Assembly (NCBI RefSeq): GCF_030160715.1
Contig: NZ_BSOW01000009.1
Location: 1 to 64,000, forward strand
Origin: Bradyrhizobium iriomotense
GTDB taxonomy: Bacteria > Pseudomonadota > Alphaproteobacteria > Rhizobiales > Xanthobacteraceae
DNA length: 64,000 nt
Direction: 5' to 3'
The first letter of the stretch is position 1, and each line of letters begins with the position of its first letter. The notes beneath the pieces were generated by a model that saw nothing but the letters and a program-made list of their open reading frames with translations, searched no databases and was not told where the DNA came from. Made by a program: the position numbers and the translations under genes. Positions 1-7,248 of this stretch are shown one piece after another.

Positions 1-360
1 CGTCGCGGGCGGCGCAGTCACGACGGGCGTGGCAGGCGCGGTCGCCTGGACTGGGGGCTGCGGCGCCGGTTGCTGTGCAGCGGGCGCCGGAGCCGGGGGC
101 GCGGTGGTCGTCGTGCTCGACGACGTCGTGTCGTTGTCGTCCTTGGAGCCAAAACCGTTGAGGTTGATGTTGTTCAGCGTGATCGGCTTGTTCGACAGGC
201 CGGGTGCCACGATGGTGACGCAGTCCAGCGAGGCGCAGTTTCGTGGGGCCTGGATCTGGATTCGCTGGCCTTCGATCTGGAAGGAGATCGCATTGCCGGC
301 ATGGGCAATTGCGGTCGAAGCGAGGAAGAGCGCGGTAGCGGCGACAGAAAGCCTGGTCAT
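1..360 (-). CDS. Secreted protein with Pro/Ala/Thr-rich segment, C-terminus outside window
   Basis: The reading frame starts at the ATG complementary to 358-360 and stays open to the window edge, so only the first 120 codons are visible. It begins MTRLSVAATALFLAS with a signal peptide ending near AHA-G (about residue 21), so export to the periplasm is expected. Residues 22-70 form a small domain with two close cysteines (NCASLDC). From about residue 75 the chain is low-complexity Thr, Ser, Pro and Ala, typical of a linker to a further domain that lies off the window. I do not recognise the family with certainty; a DUF2147-type C-terminal domain is possible but cannot be checked here. Confidence 0.7.
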   Translation of the reverse strand, partial: MTRLSVAATALFLASTAIAHAGNAISFQIEGQRIQIQAPRNCASLDCVTIVAPGLSNKPITLNNINLNGFGSKDDNDTTSSSTTTTAPPAPAPAAQQPAPQPPVQATAPATPVVTAPPAT

Positions 361-665
361 GGCAGCCTCCCAAATGCAGCGTGGAAACGGTTATGGCCGG
401 ATGTCGGTCATCCGCCGAATGTGGTTCGACCCTACGCGCAGCCTGCCGTGGCTTCCGTGACTGATGTCACAAGTGTGGAGTCTTGCCGGCGTGAGCTGCG
501 TCACATTCGGTTGGGGGCGACAATCTCTCGTGCCACGCGACCTGCTGCACCCTCGAAGGGACAGCAGCGTGCCTCCGCCTATCCAATTTGTAATCGTCTC
601 TCACCGAACCCGCTTCTGCCTTGCATGCGACCGATCACTGAAGATCGCTGCAAAGGAGAGCCAAC
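361..665. promoter_or_regulatory. Divergent intergenic region with a CRP-like palindrome
   Basis: This 305-base gap separates two outward-facing genes for secreted proteins. At 456-471 it holds CGTGACTGATGTCACA, which matches the core GTGA-N6-TCAC of CRP/FNR-family operators. An AAGGAG ribosome site at 653-658 serves the gene on the right. No other ORF or RNA was recognised. A function for the palindrome is inference, since such a short match can occur by chance. Confidence 0.3.
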
Positions 666-1001
666 GTGTCCCGCCTCATCCTCATCGCCGCGCTGCTCGC
701 CGGCACCGTCATCGCGGCGCATGCCGACACCGACATCTATCGCAACGTGCTGAAGCAGCCGCGAGGCCCCGACGAATTGCACGTGGATGGTGCCTTCTGC
801 GACGCGCAGTTCGGCAAGCCGCAGAACGGCACGATGACCTCGCGCGAATACAAGCGCTGCATGCTGTCGCGCGGCTGGCGCTTCGGCCATACCGTTCGCC
901 AGAAGGACGATCGCTATCCCGACCCCGACAATCCCGGCATGATGTGCCGCGATTTCAAGATCGGCGGCGTCACGGGATCGGAGTGCTCGAATTTCGACTG
1001 A
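666..1001 (+). CDS. Small secreted cysteine-containing protein of unknown function
   Basis: This 111-residue protein starts at a GTG, chosen because the ribosome site AAGGAGAG lies just upstream and the resulting N-terminus ([20 protein letters not shown]) is a clean signal peptide with cleavage expected after residue 20. The mature part is about 90 residues with four cysteines ([27 protein letters not shown]), so one or two periplasmic disulphides are likely. The motif RGWRF follows the second cysteine. I do not recognise a named domain; the family looks like short conserved periplasmic proteins of Bradyrhizobiaceae. It is monocistronic, with a shared divergent upstream region. Confidence 0.75.
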   Translation: MSRLILIAALLAGTVIAAHADTDIYRNVLKQPRGPDELHVDGAFCDAQFGKPQNGTMTSREYKRCMLSRGWRFGHTVRQKDDRYPDPDNPGMMCRDFKIGGVTGSECSNFD

Positions 1002-1098
1002 ACTTGACCGCAAAGCCGCGTCTGGCTCGGCGCGCCATGACCCACGCGCGCGAGATCGCGCGAGGCGCCCCCCGCCAGCCGTCGTCGATGTCCGAAAA

Positions 1099-1182
1099 CT
1101 AGATCACGCCGAGCACGATGGCTCCGACAAAGGCTATTGCGAGGTACGCGGTAACAACGCTCAGTCTGCTGACGAACGTCAT
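1099..1182 (-). CDS. 27-residue single-span membrane peptide
   Basis: A minus-strand ORF reads MTFVSRLSVVTAYLAIAFVG and ends AIVLGVI, 27 residues in all. Residues 8-27 form one hydrophobic span and the N-terminus carries a single Arg. A GGGAG ribosome site (plus-strand CTCCC around 1192-1196) sits 9-13 bases upstream of the ATG. The combination of a ribosome site, a membrane span and an immediate stop suggests a real small membrane protein, but coding status is inferred. It lies alone between two plus-strand genes. Confidence 0.5.
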   Translation of the reverse strand: MTFVSRLSVVTAYLAIAFVGAIVLGVI

Positions 1183-1364
1183 AGAAAGCTGCTCCCTCTG
1201 TTCGCGCGTCTTTGCGCGCAACTTATAAAGTTAACAGCGAGTTTCCATCTGAAAAAGTCAGCCGTGCTGTCGGTCACCCATCATTCGGGTTCCCGCGCAT
1301 GGTTAAAGAAACGTGAAATCAACGCGTTGAAGAGTCCTTAAATAAATTCACCGAACCTGCGTGC

Positions 1365-2585
1365 ATGACGCGCGGAGTTCGCTTGTATCTCGTCGGCTCC
1401 ATCGTCCTTGTTTCGCTTGCGGGTTGCGGACGCGGCTTCTTCCAGGCCGAGCGCGAACCGTGGCGGGCCGAGGCCGAAGCCGCCTGCCTGAAATCCGGCG
1501 CGGTGAAAGAGAGCGCCGAGATCGTCCGCATCGAGCCAATCTCCGGTCCAGGCGCCTGCGGCGCCGAATTTCCGCTGAAAGTGGCTGCCATCGGCGAAGC
1601 GAGCAGCAGCTTTGGCTTTGCCGACGAGGAACTGCGGCCGCCGGCGAGCATCGGCAACCAGCCGCGCTGGCCGGGAACTCAGCCGAGCTATCCGCAAGGT
1701 CAGAACTATCCGAGCCAAGCCTATCCGAACGCCTCGAACTATCCGCAGCGCCAAAACCAGCCGTCCGGCTATGGCGGAGCCTCAGGCCCGGTCTCGCTCA
1801 GCGCGCCCGGCATCGCACCGCCGCAGGATGACGAGATCGACCTGCCGCCCGAGGGCACTGATGCGGCGGGAGCGGCGCGCTACATGAACGCGCCGAGCTA
1901 TCCGGCGCGACCGAGTTACTCGCCCCGATCGCAGCCATCTTATTCACAGCGCCCCGAGCAGCAGCCCCTGCCGCGGCTTGGCCCTGCGCAGGGCAGTCCC
2001 GTCGGCGCCGTCGGCCCGGTTGCGGTGAAGCCGACTGCGACGCTGGCCTGTCCGATCGTCTCCGAGCTCGACCGCTGGTTCGCCGACACCGTGCAGCCCT
2101 CGGCGATGCGCTGGTTCGGCCAGCGCGTGGTCGAGATCAAGCAGATCTCCGCCTATTCCTGCCGCGGCATGAACGGCAATCCGCACGCCCACATCTCCGA
2201 GCACGCCTTCGGCAATGCGCTCGACATCGCCGCCTTCACGCTCGCCGATGGCCGCCGCATCTCGGTGAAGGACGGCTGGCGCGGCCTGCCGGAGGAGCAG
2301 GGCTTTCTGCGCGACGTGCAGTCAGGCGCCTGCGCGCATTTCACCACCGTGCTCGCGCCGGGCTCCAACGTCTATCACTACGATCACATCCACGTCGACT
2401 TGATGCGCCGCGCCAGCCGCCGCCTGATCTGCCAGCCGGCCGCCGTCTCCGGCGACGAGGTCGCCGCCCGCGCGCAGCAGCGCAATCCTTACGCCAACTC
2501 CCGCGATCCCTACGTGACCGGATCGCTCGGCCGCAAAGGCAAGCGCGAGAAGGTCAACGAGGAAGACGAGTTCGAGGACGAGTAG
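1365..2585 (+). CDS. Extensin-like C-terminal domain lipoprotein
   Basis: This 406-residue protein has a short signal sequence ending in the lipobox LAGC (Cys near residue 21), so it is probably a lipoprotein. Residues 95-210 are a Pro/Ser/Tyr/Gln-rich linker with repeated NYPQ- and PSYS-type units. The C-terminal part, from about residue 225, is the extensin-like domain (Pfam 'Extensin-like_C'), related in fold to M15/LAS D,D-peptidases. Its metal-site motifs are visible as HISEHAFGNALD (about 276-287) and HYDHIHVDL (about 337-345). A role in trimming or binding peptidoglycan is inferred from the fold. The C-terminus is highly charged and acidic. No obvious ribosome site precedes the ATG, which is the first in frame after a stop. 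Confidence 0.85.
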   Translation: MTRGVRLYLVGSIVLVSLAGCGRGFFQAEREPWRAEAEAACLKSGAVKESAEIVRIEPISGPGACGAEFPLKVAAIGEASSSFGFADEELRPPASIGNQPRWPGTQPSYPQGQNYPSQAYPNASNYPQRQNQPSGYGGASGPVSLSAPGIAPPQDDEIDLPPEGTDAAGAARYMNAPSYPARPSYSPRSQPSYSQRPEQQPLPRLGPAQGSPVGAVGPVAVKPTATLACPIVSELDRWFADTVQPSAMRWFGQRVVEIKQISAYSCRGMNGNPHAHISEHAFGNALDIAAFTLADGRRISVKDGWRGLPEEQGFLRDVQSGACAHFTTVLAPGSNVYHYDHIHVDLMRRASRRLICQPAAVSGDEVAARAQQRNPYANSRDPYVTGSLGRKGKREKVNEEDEFEDE

Positions 2586-2619
2586 GGCGCGCACGCGCGG
2601 CCGAAGCGAGGTCAGCAAC

Positions 2620-2970
2620 TCACGTTGCGGTCCGCATCGATGCCGGAGGGGCGAGGCCCATGCAGCCCTGCACCTCGCCCGGCACGTTGTAGGTGCGCAT
2701 GATGTGGCGACTGTCGCGCAGCCCGCACGCCTCCCGCTGCACCACGAACATCCAGAGCGCGTGGCCCGCTTCCATCACCAGGGCGCGCCGCGCCTGCTGC
2801 GCCGACGCCGGCGCGTCCGAGGATGGATGAGCGGCGTCGAACTCACGTAAGCGAGCGAGGGCTTCTTCCAGCGCGCGCCCCATTCGTCCCAGCGCAGAGG
2901 CCTGCTCCTGGACGATCTCATAGTTCAGAACATCGACGGGTGTGCGATGGAGGTGAAGATCGCGGGACAT
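2620..2970 (-). CDS. DUF6665-like conserved protein
   Basis: This cytosolic 116-residue protein has no signal peptide or membrane span. Residues 14-60 form a predicted amphipathic helix rich in Glu, Ala and Arg (EQASALGRMGRALEEALARL), followed by a second helical part with MEAGHALWMFVVQREACGL. The pattern 'PVDVLNYEIVQEQASALGRMG' with a 'VQREACGLRD' block recalls a family annotated DUF6665 in Bradyrhizobium; that assignment is from memory. Function is unknown. It is transcribed toward the convergent extensin-like gene, 34 bases away, and follows the tetR gene on the same strand. Confidence 0.7.
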   Translation of the reverse strand: MSRDLHLHRTPVDVLNYEIVQEQASALGRMGRALEEALARLREFDAAHPSSDAPASAQQARRALVMEAGHALWMFVVQREACGLRDSRHIMRTYNVPGEVQGCMGLAPPASMRTAT

Positions 2971-3023
2971 GGCTCATGTATAGCGCCGCGCGGGGCGCAG
3001 GCGCAACGAGGCGACGCGCTCTC

Positions 3024-3659
3024 TCACTTCCCCCGGTATGCCGCCAGAAACATCCGCGTTGCGCTGTCGACCACCGCGGTCATGCGCTCTTCCGATGGTG
3101 CCGGCGCGGCCTGGAAGACGAAGGGCAGGAACAGCGAGGCCTTGCACAATTCCATGAACTGGGAGGCGGCGAGGTCGCAGTCGTCGATCGCAAGGTCGCC
3201 GGAGGCGACATGGGCCTTCAGATAATCCGCGAGGCGGTTGATGGTCTTGTCCAGCACGCGCCCATAGTAGCGGCGGCCGACATCGGGCATGCGCTCGGCG
3301 ATCGCCATCACGGTGCGGATCGCCGATCCGCCGCCGGGCCGGCACAGCAAATGGATATAGGCTTGCCCGAACTCCTTCAGCGTGGTCTCGGCATCGCGCG
3401 CGGGGTCGAAGTTGAATACGACCTGGCCGTGCTGAAGCGCTTCCTCCTCGAGGATGGCTTCGAACAGTGCGCATTTGTCGGCGAAGTAGACGTAGAGCGT
3501 GCCCTTGGAGACGGTGGCCGCCCGCGCGATCTCGCCCATGCTGGCGCCGTCGAAGCCGAGGTCCATGAACACCTTGCGGGCGCCATCGAGGATCTGGCGA
3601 CGCTTGGAGCTGTCCTCTTCCGAGACGATAGCGACGGTGTCGCGAACGGCTTCAACCAT
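3024..3659 (-). CDS. TetR/AcrR-family repressor of the adjacent efflux pair
   Basis: This 211-residue protein has a typical TetR N-terminal helix-turn-helix domain (about residues 18-64: RRQILDGARKVFMDLGF, then ASMGEIARAATVSKGTLYVYF, with the canonical GTLYVYF recognition-helix end). The rest is a helical ligand-binding domain, roughly AcrR_C-like. It lies divergent from the EmrA/EmrB-type genes, and a perfect palindrome at 3745-3767 lies between. This is the usual arrangement for a drug-responsive local repressor that also controls itself. The ligand is not deducible. Confidence 0.9.
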   Translation of the reverse strand: MVEAVRDTVAIVSEEDSSKRRQILDGARKVFMDLGFDGASMGEIARAATVSKGTLYVYFADKCALFEAILEEEALQHGQVVFNFDPARDAETTLKEFGQAYIHLLCRPGGGSAIRTVMAIAERMPDVGRRYYGRVLDKTINRLADYLKAHVASGDLAIDDCDLAASQFMELCKASLFLPFVFQAAPAPSEERMTAVVDSATRMFLAAYRGK

Positions 3660-3744
3660 TGATGCAGGGTTTCCCAGGGTTTTTGGCGCCAGAAACCCAA
3701 AGAAAGGATTCGGACCACTAGGGTTCCAGCGGGGAATAATCTAT

Positions 3745-3767
3745 ATTGACCGAACCGTTCGGTCAAT
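3745..3767. promoter_or_regulatory. Probable TetR operator, perfect 11-1-11 palindrome
   Basis: The half-site ATTGACCGAAC is followed by one base and its exact reverse complement GTTCGGTCAAT. The site lies 85 bases from the tetR start and 74 bases from the emrA start. Its length and symmetry fit a TetR-dimer operator. Assignment to the neighbouring regulator is inference from position. Confidence 0.75.
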
Positions 3768-3841
3768 GGTATTCGTCGTTTGGCGAAAGTGAGGGGCCGC
3801 GTCGCGGCCCGCCCGATCGCGTGTTTTGTGGGGAGGCCTTC

Positions 3842-5152
3842 ATGGCCGTATCGAGAGACCAGGCGGCGCGCGTCCTTCGCCAGGATTCCCTGGACCAAGC
3901 GCCAGCTCAGGGCGAAGCCGCGAGCGACAATTCGGCGGCACTCGCCGAACAGTTGCGCTCCGTGTCCGAAGAGAGCAAGCGCCGCACGGCCGAAACACCG
4001 GAGAAGCCTGCAATCGAGAAGCCTGCCCCGGGCACGCCGGCACCGAGCGCTGCCCCGCCGAAATCCGGCAAGCGCAAATTCGTCCTGATGGGCGTCGGCC
4101 TTCTGCTTGCGCTCGCGGCCGCGAGCTATGCCGGCTATTACACGCTGGTCGGCCGCTTCTACGTCTCGACCGACGACGCCTATGTGCGCGCCAACAACAC
4201 CATGCTGGGCGCGCGCGTTGCCGGCCACATCTCCTCGATCCTGCCCGGCGACAACACGCTGGTGCATGCCGGCGACGTCGTCTTCCGCATCGACGATGGC
4301 GACTACAAGATCGCAGTCGACGCCGCCGCGACCAGGATTGCGACCCAGCAGGCCACCATCGATCGCATCGGCCGCCAGGTCGCAGCGCTCGATAGCCAGG
4401 TCGTGCAGGCCAAGGCGCAGCTCGTCTCCGCCGAAGCGGGTCTCAAGCGCGCCGACCTCGACTATGAGCGCCAGCAGGCGCTGAGCAGCAAGGGCTTTGC
4501 CTCGCGCGCCACGTTCGAAACCTCTGAAGCTGGACGCGACCAGGGTGCCGCCGCGGTCAAGGCCGCGCAGGCCGCTTACGACGTGGCAGTCAGCAATGTC
4601 GACGTCGCCAAGGCGCAGCAGGCCGAGGCGCAGGCGCAGCTTGCGGAGTTGAAGACCACGCTCGCGAAAGCCGAGCGCGACCTCAACTTCACCTCGGTGC
4701 GCGCGCCGGTCGATGGCACCTTCTCCAACCGCCTCGTCAACACCGGCGACTTCGTTGCCGTCGGCCAGCGGCTCGGCAACATTGTGCCGCTCGATGAGGT
4801 CTATATCGACGCCAATTTCAAGGAAACCCAGCTCAAGCGCATCCGTCCCGGCCAGCCGGTGACGATCAAGGTCGATGCCTACGGTATGCGTAAATTCAGC
4901 GGCGTCGTCGACAGCATCGCGGCGGGCGCGGGCTCGGTGTTCACGCTGCTGCCGCCGGACAACGCCACCGGCAATTTCACCAAGATCGTGCAGCGCGTGC
5001 CGGTCCGCATTCGCGTACCGAAATCGGTCACGCGGCAGAACCTGCTCCGCGCCGGCATGTCGGTCTATGCGACCGTGGACACCAACAAGGGTGCGGCCGA
5101 CGCCGACAGCGAAGTCGATCTCGACGATCCCACGATGATCCATCCGCAGTAG
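3842..5152 (+). CDS. HlyD/EmrA-type periplasmic adaptor of a drug efflux pump
   Basis: This is a membrane fusion protein that links an inner-membrane MFS pump to an outer-membrane channel. From the ATG at 3842, which has GGGAGG at 3831-3836, it is 436 residues. There is an upstream in-frame TTG extension, but it crosses the operator and is unlikely. Residues 1-75 are a charged Ala/Pro-rich cytoplasmic tail, unusually long for EmrA. A membrane span follows at about 77-100 (FVLMGVGLLLALAAASYAGY), then a lipoyl/barrel-sandwich half (YVSTDDAYVRANNTMLGARV), a long coiled coil (about 155-275) and the second barrel half with RAPVDGTFSNRLVNTGDFV. The next gene is the pump, 24 bases downstream. Confidence 0.9.
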   Translation: MAVSRDQAARVLRQDSLDQAPAQGEAASDNSAALAEQLRSVSEESKRRTAETPEKPAIEKPAPGTPAPSAAPPKSGKRKFVLMGVGLLLALAAASYAGYYTLVGRFYVSTDDAYVRANNTMLGARVAGHISSILPGDNTLVHAGDVVFRIDDGDYKIAVDAAATRIATQQATIDRIGRQVAALDSQVVQAKAQLVSAEAGLKRADLDYERQQALSSKGFASRATFETSEAGRDQGAAAVKAAQAAYDVAVSNVDVAKAQQAEAQAQLAELKTTLAKAERDLNFTSVRAPVDGTFSNRLVNTGDFVAVGQRLGNIVPLDEVYIDANFKETQLKRIRPGQPVTIKVDAYGMRKFSGVVDSIAAGAGSVFTLLPPDNATGNFTKIVQRVPVRIRVPKSVTRQNLLRAGMSVYATVDTNKGAADADSEVDLDDPTMIHPQ

Positions 5153-5176
5153 CATCAAGCGCTGCGAGGTCAGACC

Positions 5177-6760
5177 ATGGCGAACGCCACGACCGCCAAT
5201 CCCGCCTTGATGGCGAACCCTGCTTCGGAGCGCATCGAGCCGAAGCGGCTGTTCGCCTTCATCATCATGGTGTTCGGGATGTTCATGTCGATCCTGGACA
5301 TCCAGATCGTCTCCGCCTCGCTGTCCGAGATCCAGGCGGGTCTGTCGGCGAGCCAGAGCGAAGTCTCTTGGGTGCAGACGGCCTATCTGATTGCCGAAGT
5401 GATCGCGATCCCGCTGTCGGGATTCCTGTCGCGCGCGCTCGGCACGCGGCTGTTGTTTGCGATCTCGGCGGCCGGCTTCACTATATCGAGCCTGCTCTGC
5501 GGCTTCGCCTCCTCGATCGAGGAGATGATTTTGTGGCGCGCGCTTCAGGGCTTCCTGGGCGCCGGTATGATCCCGACGGTGTTCGCCTCGGCCTACACCG
5601 TGTTTCCGCGCACGAAATTCCACATCGTCGGCCCCATCATCGGTCTCGTCGCGACGCTGGCGCCGACCGTAGGTCCGACCGTCGGCGGCTACATCACCGA
5701 CCTCATGTCCTGGCACTGGCTGTTCTTCATCAACGTCGTGCCCGGCATCGGCATCACGCTGGGCGTGCTGGCGCTGGTCGATTTCGACGAGCCGCATTTC
5801 GAGCTGCTCGACCGCTTCGACTGGTGGGGCCTGATCTTCATGGCCGGCTTCCTCGGCTCGCTGGAATATGTGCTCGAGGAAGGCCCGCAATACGAATGGC
5901 TCCAGGACACGTCAGTCGCGATCTTCGCCTGGGTTTGCGCGATCTCGGCGATCGCCTTCTTCTGGCGCGTGTTCACCGCGGCCGAGCCGATCGTCAATTT
6001 GCGCACTTTCTCCAATCGCAATTTCGCGGTCGGCTGCGTGCTTCAGTTCTGCATCGGCATCGGGCTCTATGGCCTGACCTATATCTATCCGCGCTACCTC
6101 GCCGAAGTGCGCGGCTACAGCGCGCTGATGATCGGCGAGACCATGTTCGTCTCCGGCGCCACCATGTTCCTGGTCGCGCCGCTGGTCGGCCGTCTCATGC
6201 TGAAGTTCGACATGCGCTACATGATCGCCTTCGGCCTGATCGTGTTCGCGATCGGCTCCTACCAGATGACCTGGATCACCCGCGACTTCGATTTCTATGA
6301 GCTGCTGCTGCCGCAGATCCTGCGCGGCATCGGCATGATGTTCGCGATGGTGCCGACCAACAACATCGCGCTTGGTACGCTGGCGCCGGAGCGGGTCAAG
6401 AATGCCTCCGGCCTGTTCAACCTGATGCGCAACCTCGGCGGCGCCGTCGGCCTCGCCGTGATCAACACCGTGCTCAACAACCGCACCGATCTGCACATCA
6501 CGCGTCTTCAGGAGCGCGTGACCTGGGGCAACGCGACGGCGACCGAGACGCTCAACACCTTCATGCAGAAGTTCCAGGGCCTGGGCGACGCCACGCTGAT
6601 GGCGATGAAGCAGCTCACCCAGATCGTGCACCGCCAGGCCGTCGTGATGGGCTATGGCGACGCCTTCTTCATGCTGACGCTGTTCTATCTCAGCCTGAGC
6701 CTCTTGGTGACGCTCCTGAACAAGCCGGCGTCCCTCGCCGGCGGCGGCGACGCGCATTAG
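5177..6760 (+). CDS. DHA2-family MFS multidrug exporter (EmrB/QacA type)
   Basis: This 527-residue proton-driven exporter has 14 predicted membrane spans. The N-terminal half shows the family pattern FMSILDIQIVSASLSEIQAGL, where the acidic residue in helix 1 is conserved in EmrB-type pumps, and SWVQTAYLIAEVIAIPLSGFLS (motif A region). Motif C-like glycine and proline residues appear in GLVATLAPTVGPTVGGYI. The ATG follows GAGG at 5166-5169. It is the inner-membrane partner of the upstream adaptor, and the pair probably exports amphipathic drugs or phenolics. The substrate is unknown. Confidence 0.92.
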   Translation: MANATTANPALMANPASERIEPKRLFAFIIMVFGMFMSILDIQIVSASLSEIQAGLSASQSEVSWVQTAYLIAEVIAIPLSGFLSRALGTRLLFAISAAGFTISSLLCGFASSIEEMILWRALQGFLGAGMIPTVFASAYTVFPRTKFHIVGPIIGLVATLAPTVGPTVGGYITDLMSWHWLFFINVVPGIGITLGVLALVDFDEPHFELLDRFDWWGLIFMAGFLGSLEYVLEEGPQYEWLQDTSVAIFAWVCAISAIAFFWRVFTAAEPIVNLRTFSNRNFAVGCVLQFCIGIGLYGLTYIYPRYLAEVRGYSALMIGETMFVSGATMFLVAPLVGRLMLKFDMRYMIAFGLIVFAIGSYQMTWITRDFDFYELLLPQILRGIGMMFAMVPTNNIALGTLAPERVKNASGLFNLMRNLGGAVGLAVINTVLNNRTDLHITRLQERVTWGNATATETLNTFMQKFQGLGDATLMAMKQLTQIVHRQAVVMGYGDAFFMLTLFYLSLSLLVTLLNKPASLAGGGDAH

Positions 6761-6777
6761 GCAAGCCCCACACTCGG

Positions 6778-6892
6778 TGTCATCGCCCGCGAAGGCGGGC
6801 GATCCAGTACTCCGTGGCGGAAGTTGTGTAAGCCAGCTATCGCCGCGGAGTACTGGATGCCCCGCCTTCGCGGGGCATGACGGCGGAGGTCA
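6778..6892. repeat. Intergenic palindromic repeat, family A copy 1
   Basis: The element consists of nested hairpins: GCCCGC-GAAG-GCGGGC at one end, an inverted pair CCAGTACTCCG / CGGAGTACTGG in the middle, and GCCCCGCC-TTC-GCGGGGC at the other, bounded by TCATCGCC and GGCATGACGG. The same architecture occurs at 28498, 31172, 46028 and 47555. It lies just after emrB and may serve as its terminator or an mRNA-stabilising structure. Confidence 0.85.
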
Positions 6893-6914
6893 AGTCGGCG
6901 GCGACGCGCATTAA

Positions 6915-6980
6915 ATTTGCAACACGCGCGCGACATCTTGCGCGAGCCGTGTTGCAAATCGCAACCGACACATCTATAAA
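6915..6980 (+). promoter_or_regulatory. Sigma70-type promoter overlapped by a 12-bp inverted repeat
   Basis: A perfect inverted repeat, ATTTGCAACACG (6915-6926) and CGTGTTGCAAAT (6948-6959), has a 21-base spacer that itself contains GCGC...GCGC. The right arm contains TTGCAA at 6952-6957. This makes a good -35 box 17 bases from TATAAA at 6975-6980. A repressor bound to the repeat would block the promoter. The start of transcription would be near 6987, upstream of the 26-codon ORF at 7015. Confidence 0.55.
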
Positions 6981-7014
6981 GCGCGCCTCATTGCTCGAAC
7001 CGGGAGGGATTTGC

Positions 7015-7095
7015 ATGATTTCGACGCATTCGCAGATCGCACGCCCGCGCTCGATGTCTACCTTTTTCATGCTCGGTGTGTGCTCGGTCCTTTAG
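7015..7095 (+). CDS. 26-residue leader-like ORF upstream of the ABC exporter
   Basis: The ORF starts at an ATG 7 bases after a strong GGGAGGG ribosome site (7002-7008) and encodes MISTHSQIARPRSMSTFFML plus GVCSVL, then TAG. A recognisable promoter lies 35-60 bases upstream, so this looks like the first ORF on a transcript. A short hairpin follows at 7115-7138. It could be a leader peptide, a small membrane-active peptide, or part of a small RNA. There is no run of one amino acid as in classical attenuators. Confidence 0.45.
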   Translation: MISTHSQIARPRSMSTFFMLGVCSVL

Positions 7096-7114
7096 AGACC
7101 GTTTTCGCCAGCTT

Positions 7115-7138
7115 CGGCCGGGCCTTTTTCCCCGGTCG
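7115..7138 (+). other. Hairpin between the 26-codon ORF and the ABC gene
   Basis: CGGCCGGG (7115-7122) can pair with CCCGGTCG (7131-7138) around the loop CCTTTTTC. No T-run follows, so it is not a standard intrinsic terminator. Its position, 20 bases after the small ORF stop and ahead of the ABC exporter start, would suit an attenuating or ribosome-pausing structure. Confidence 0.35.
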
Positions 7139-7248
7139 CTCCAACTCCCAAGCGACAATTTGATCTAACGACGCCGTTTTCGGCCCTAGTGGCCGTCATG
7201 CGTCCATTGATGGAGCCGGACTGCGCCAGCGCGCAGCCGGATAACGCC

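Noticed and set aside
3377..5890. 837-codon antisense ORF opposite the tetR and efflux genes
   Set aside because: Its translation is low-complexity and rich in Arg, His, Asp and Gly, as expected of the complement of high-GC coding DNA. The plus-strand gene shows clear HlyD and MFS motifs.
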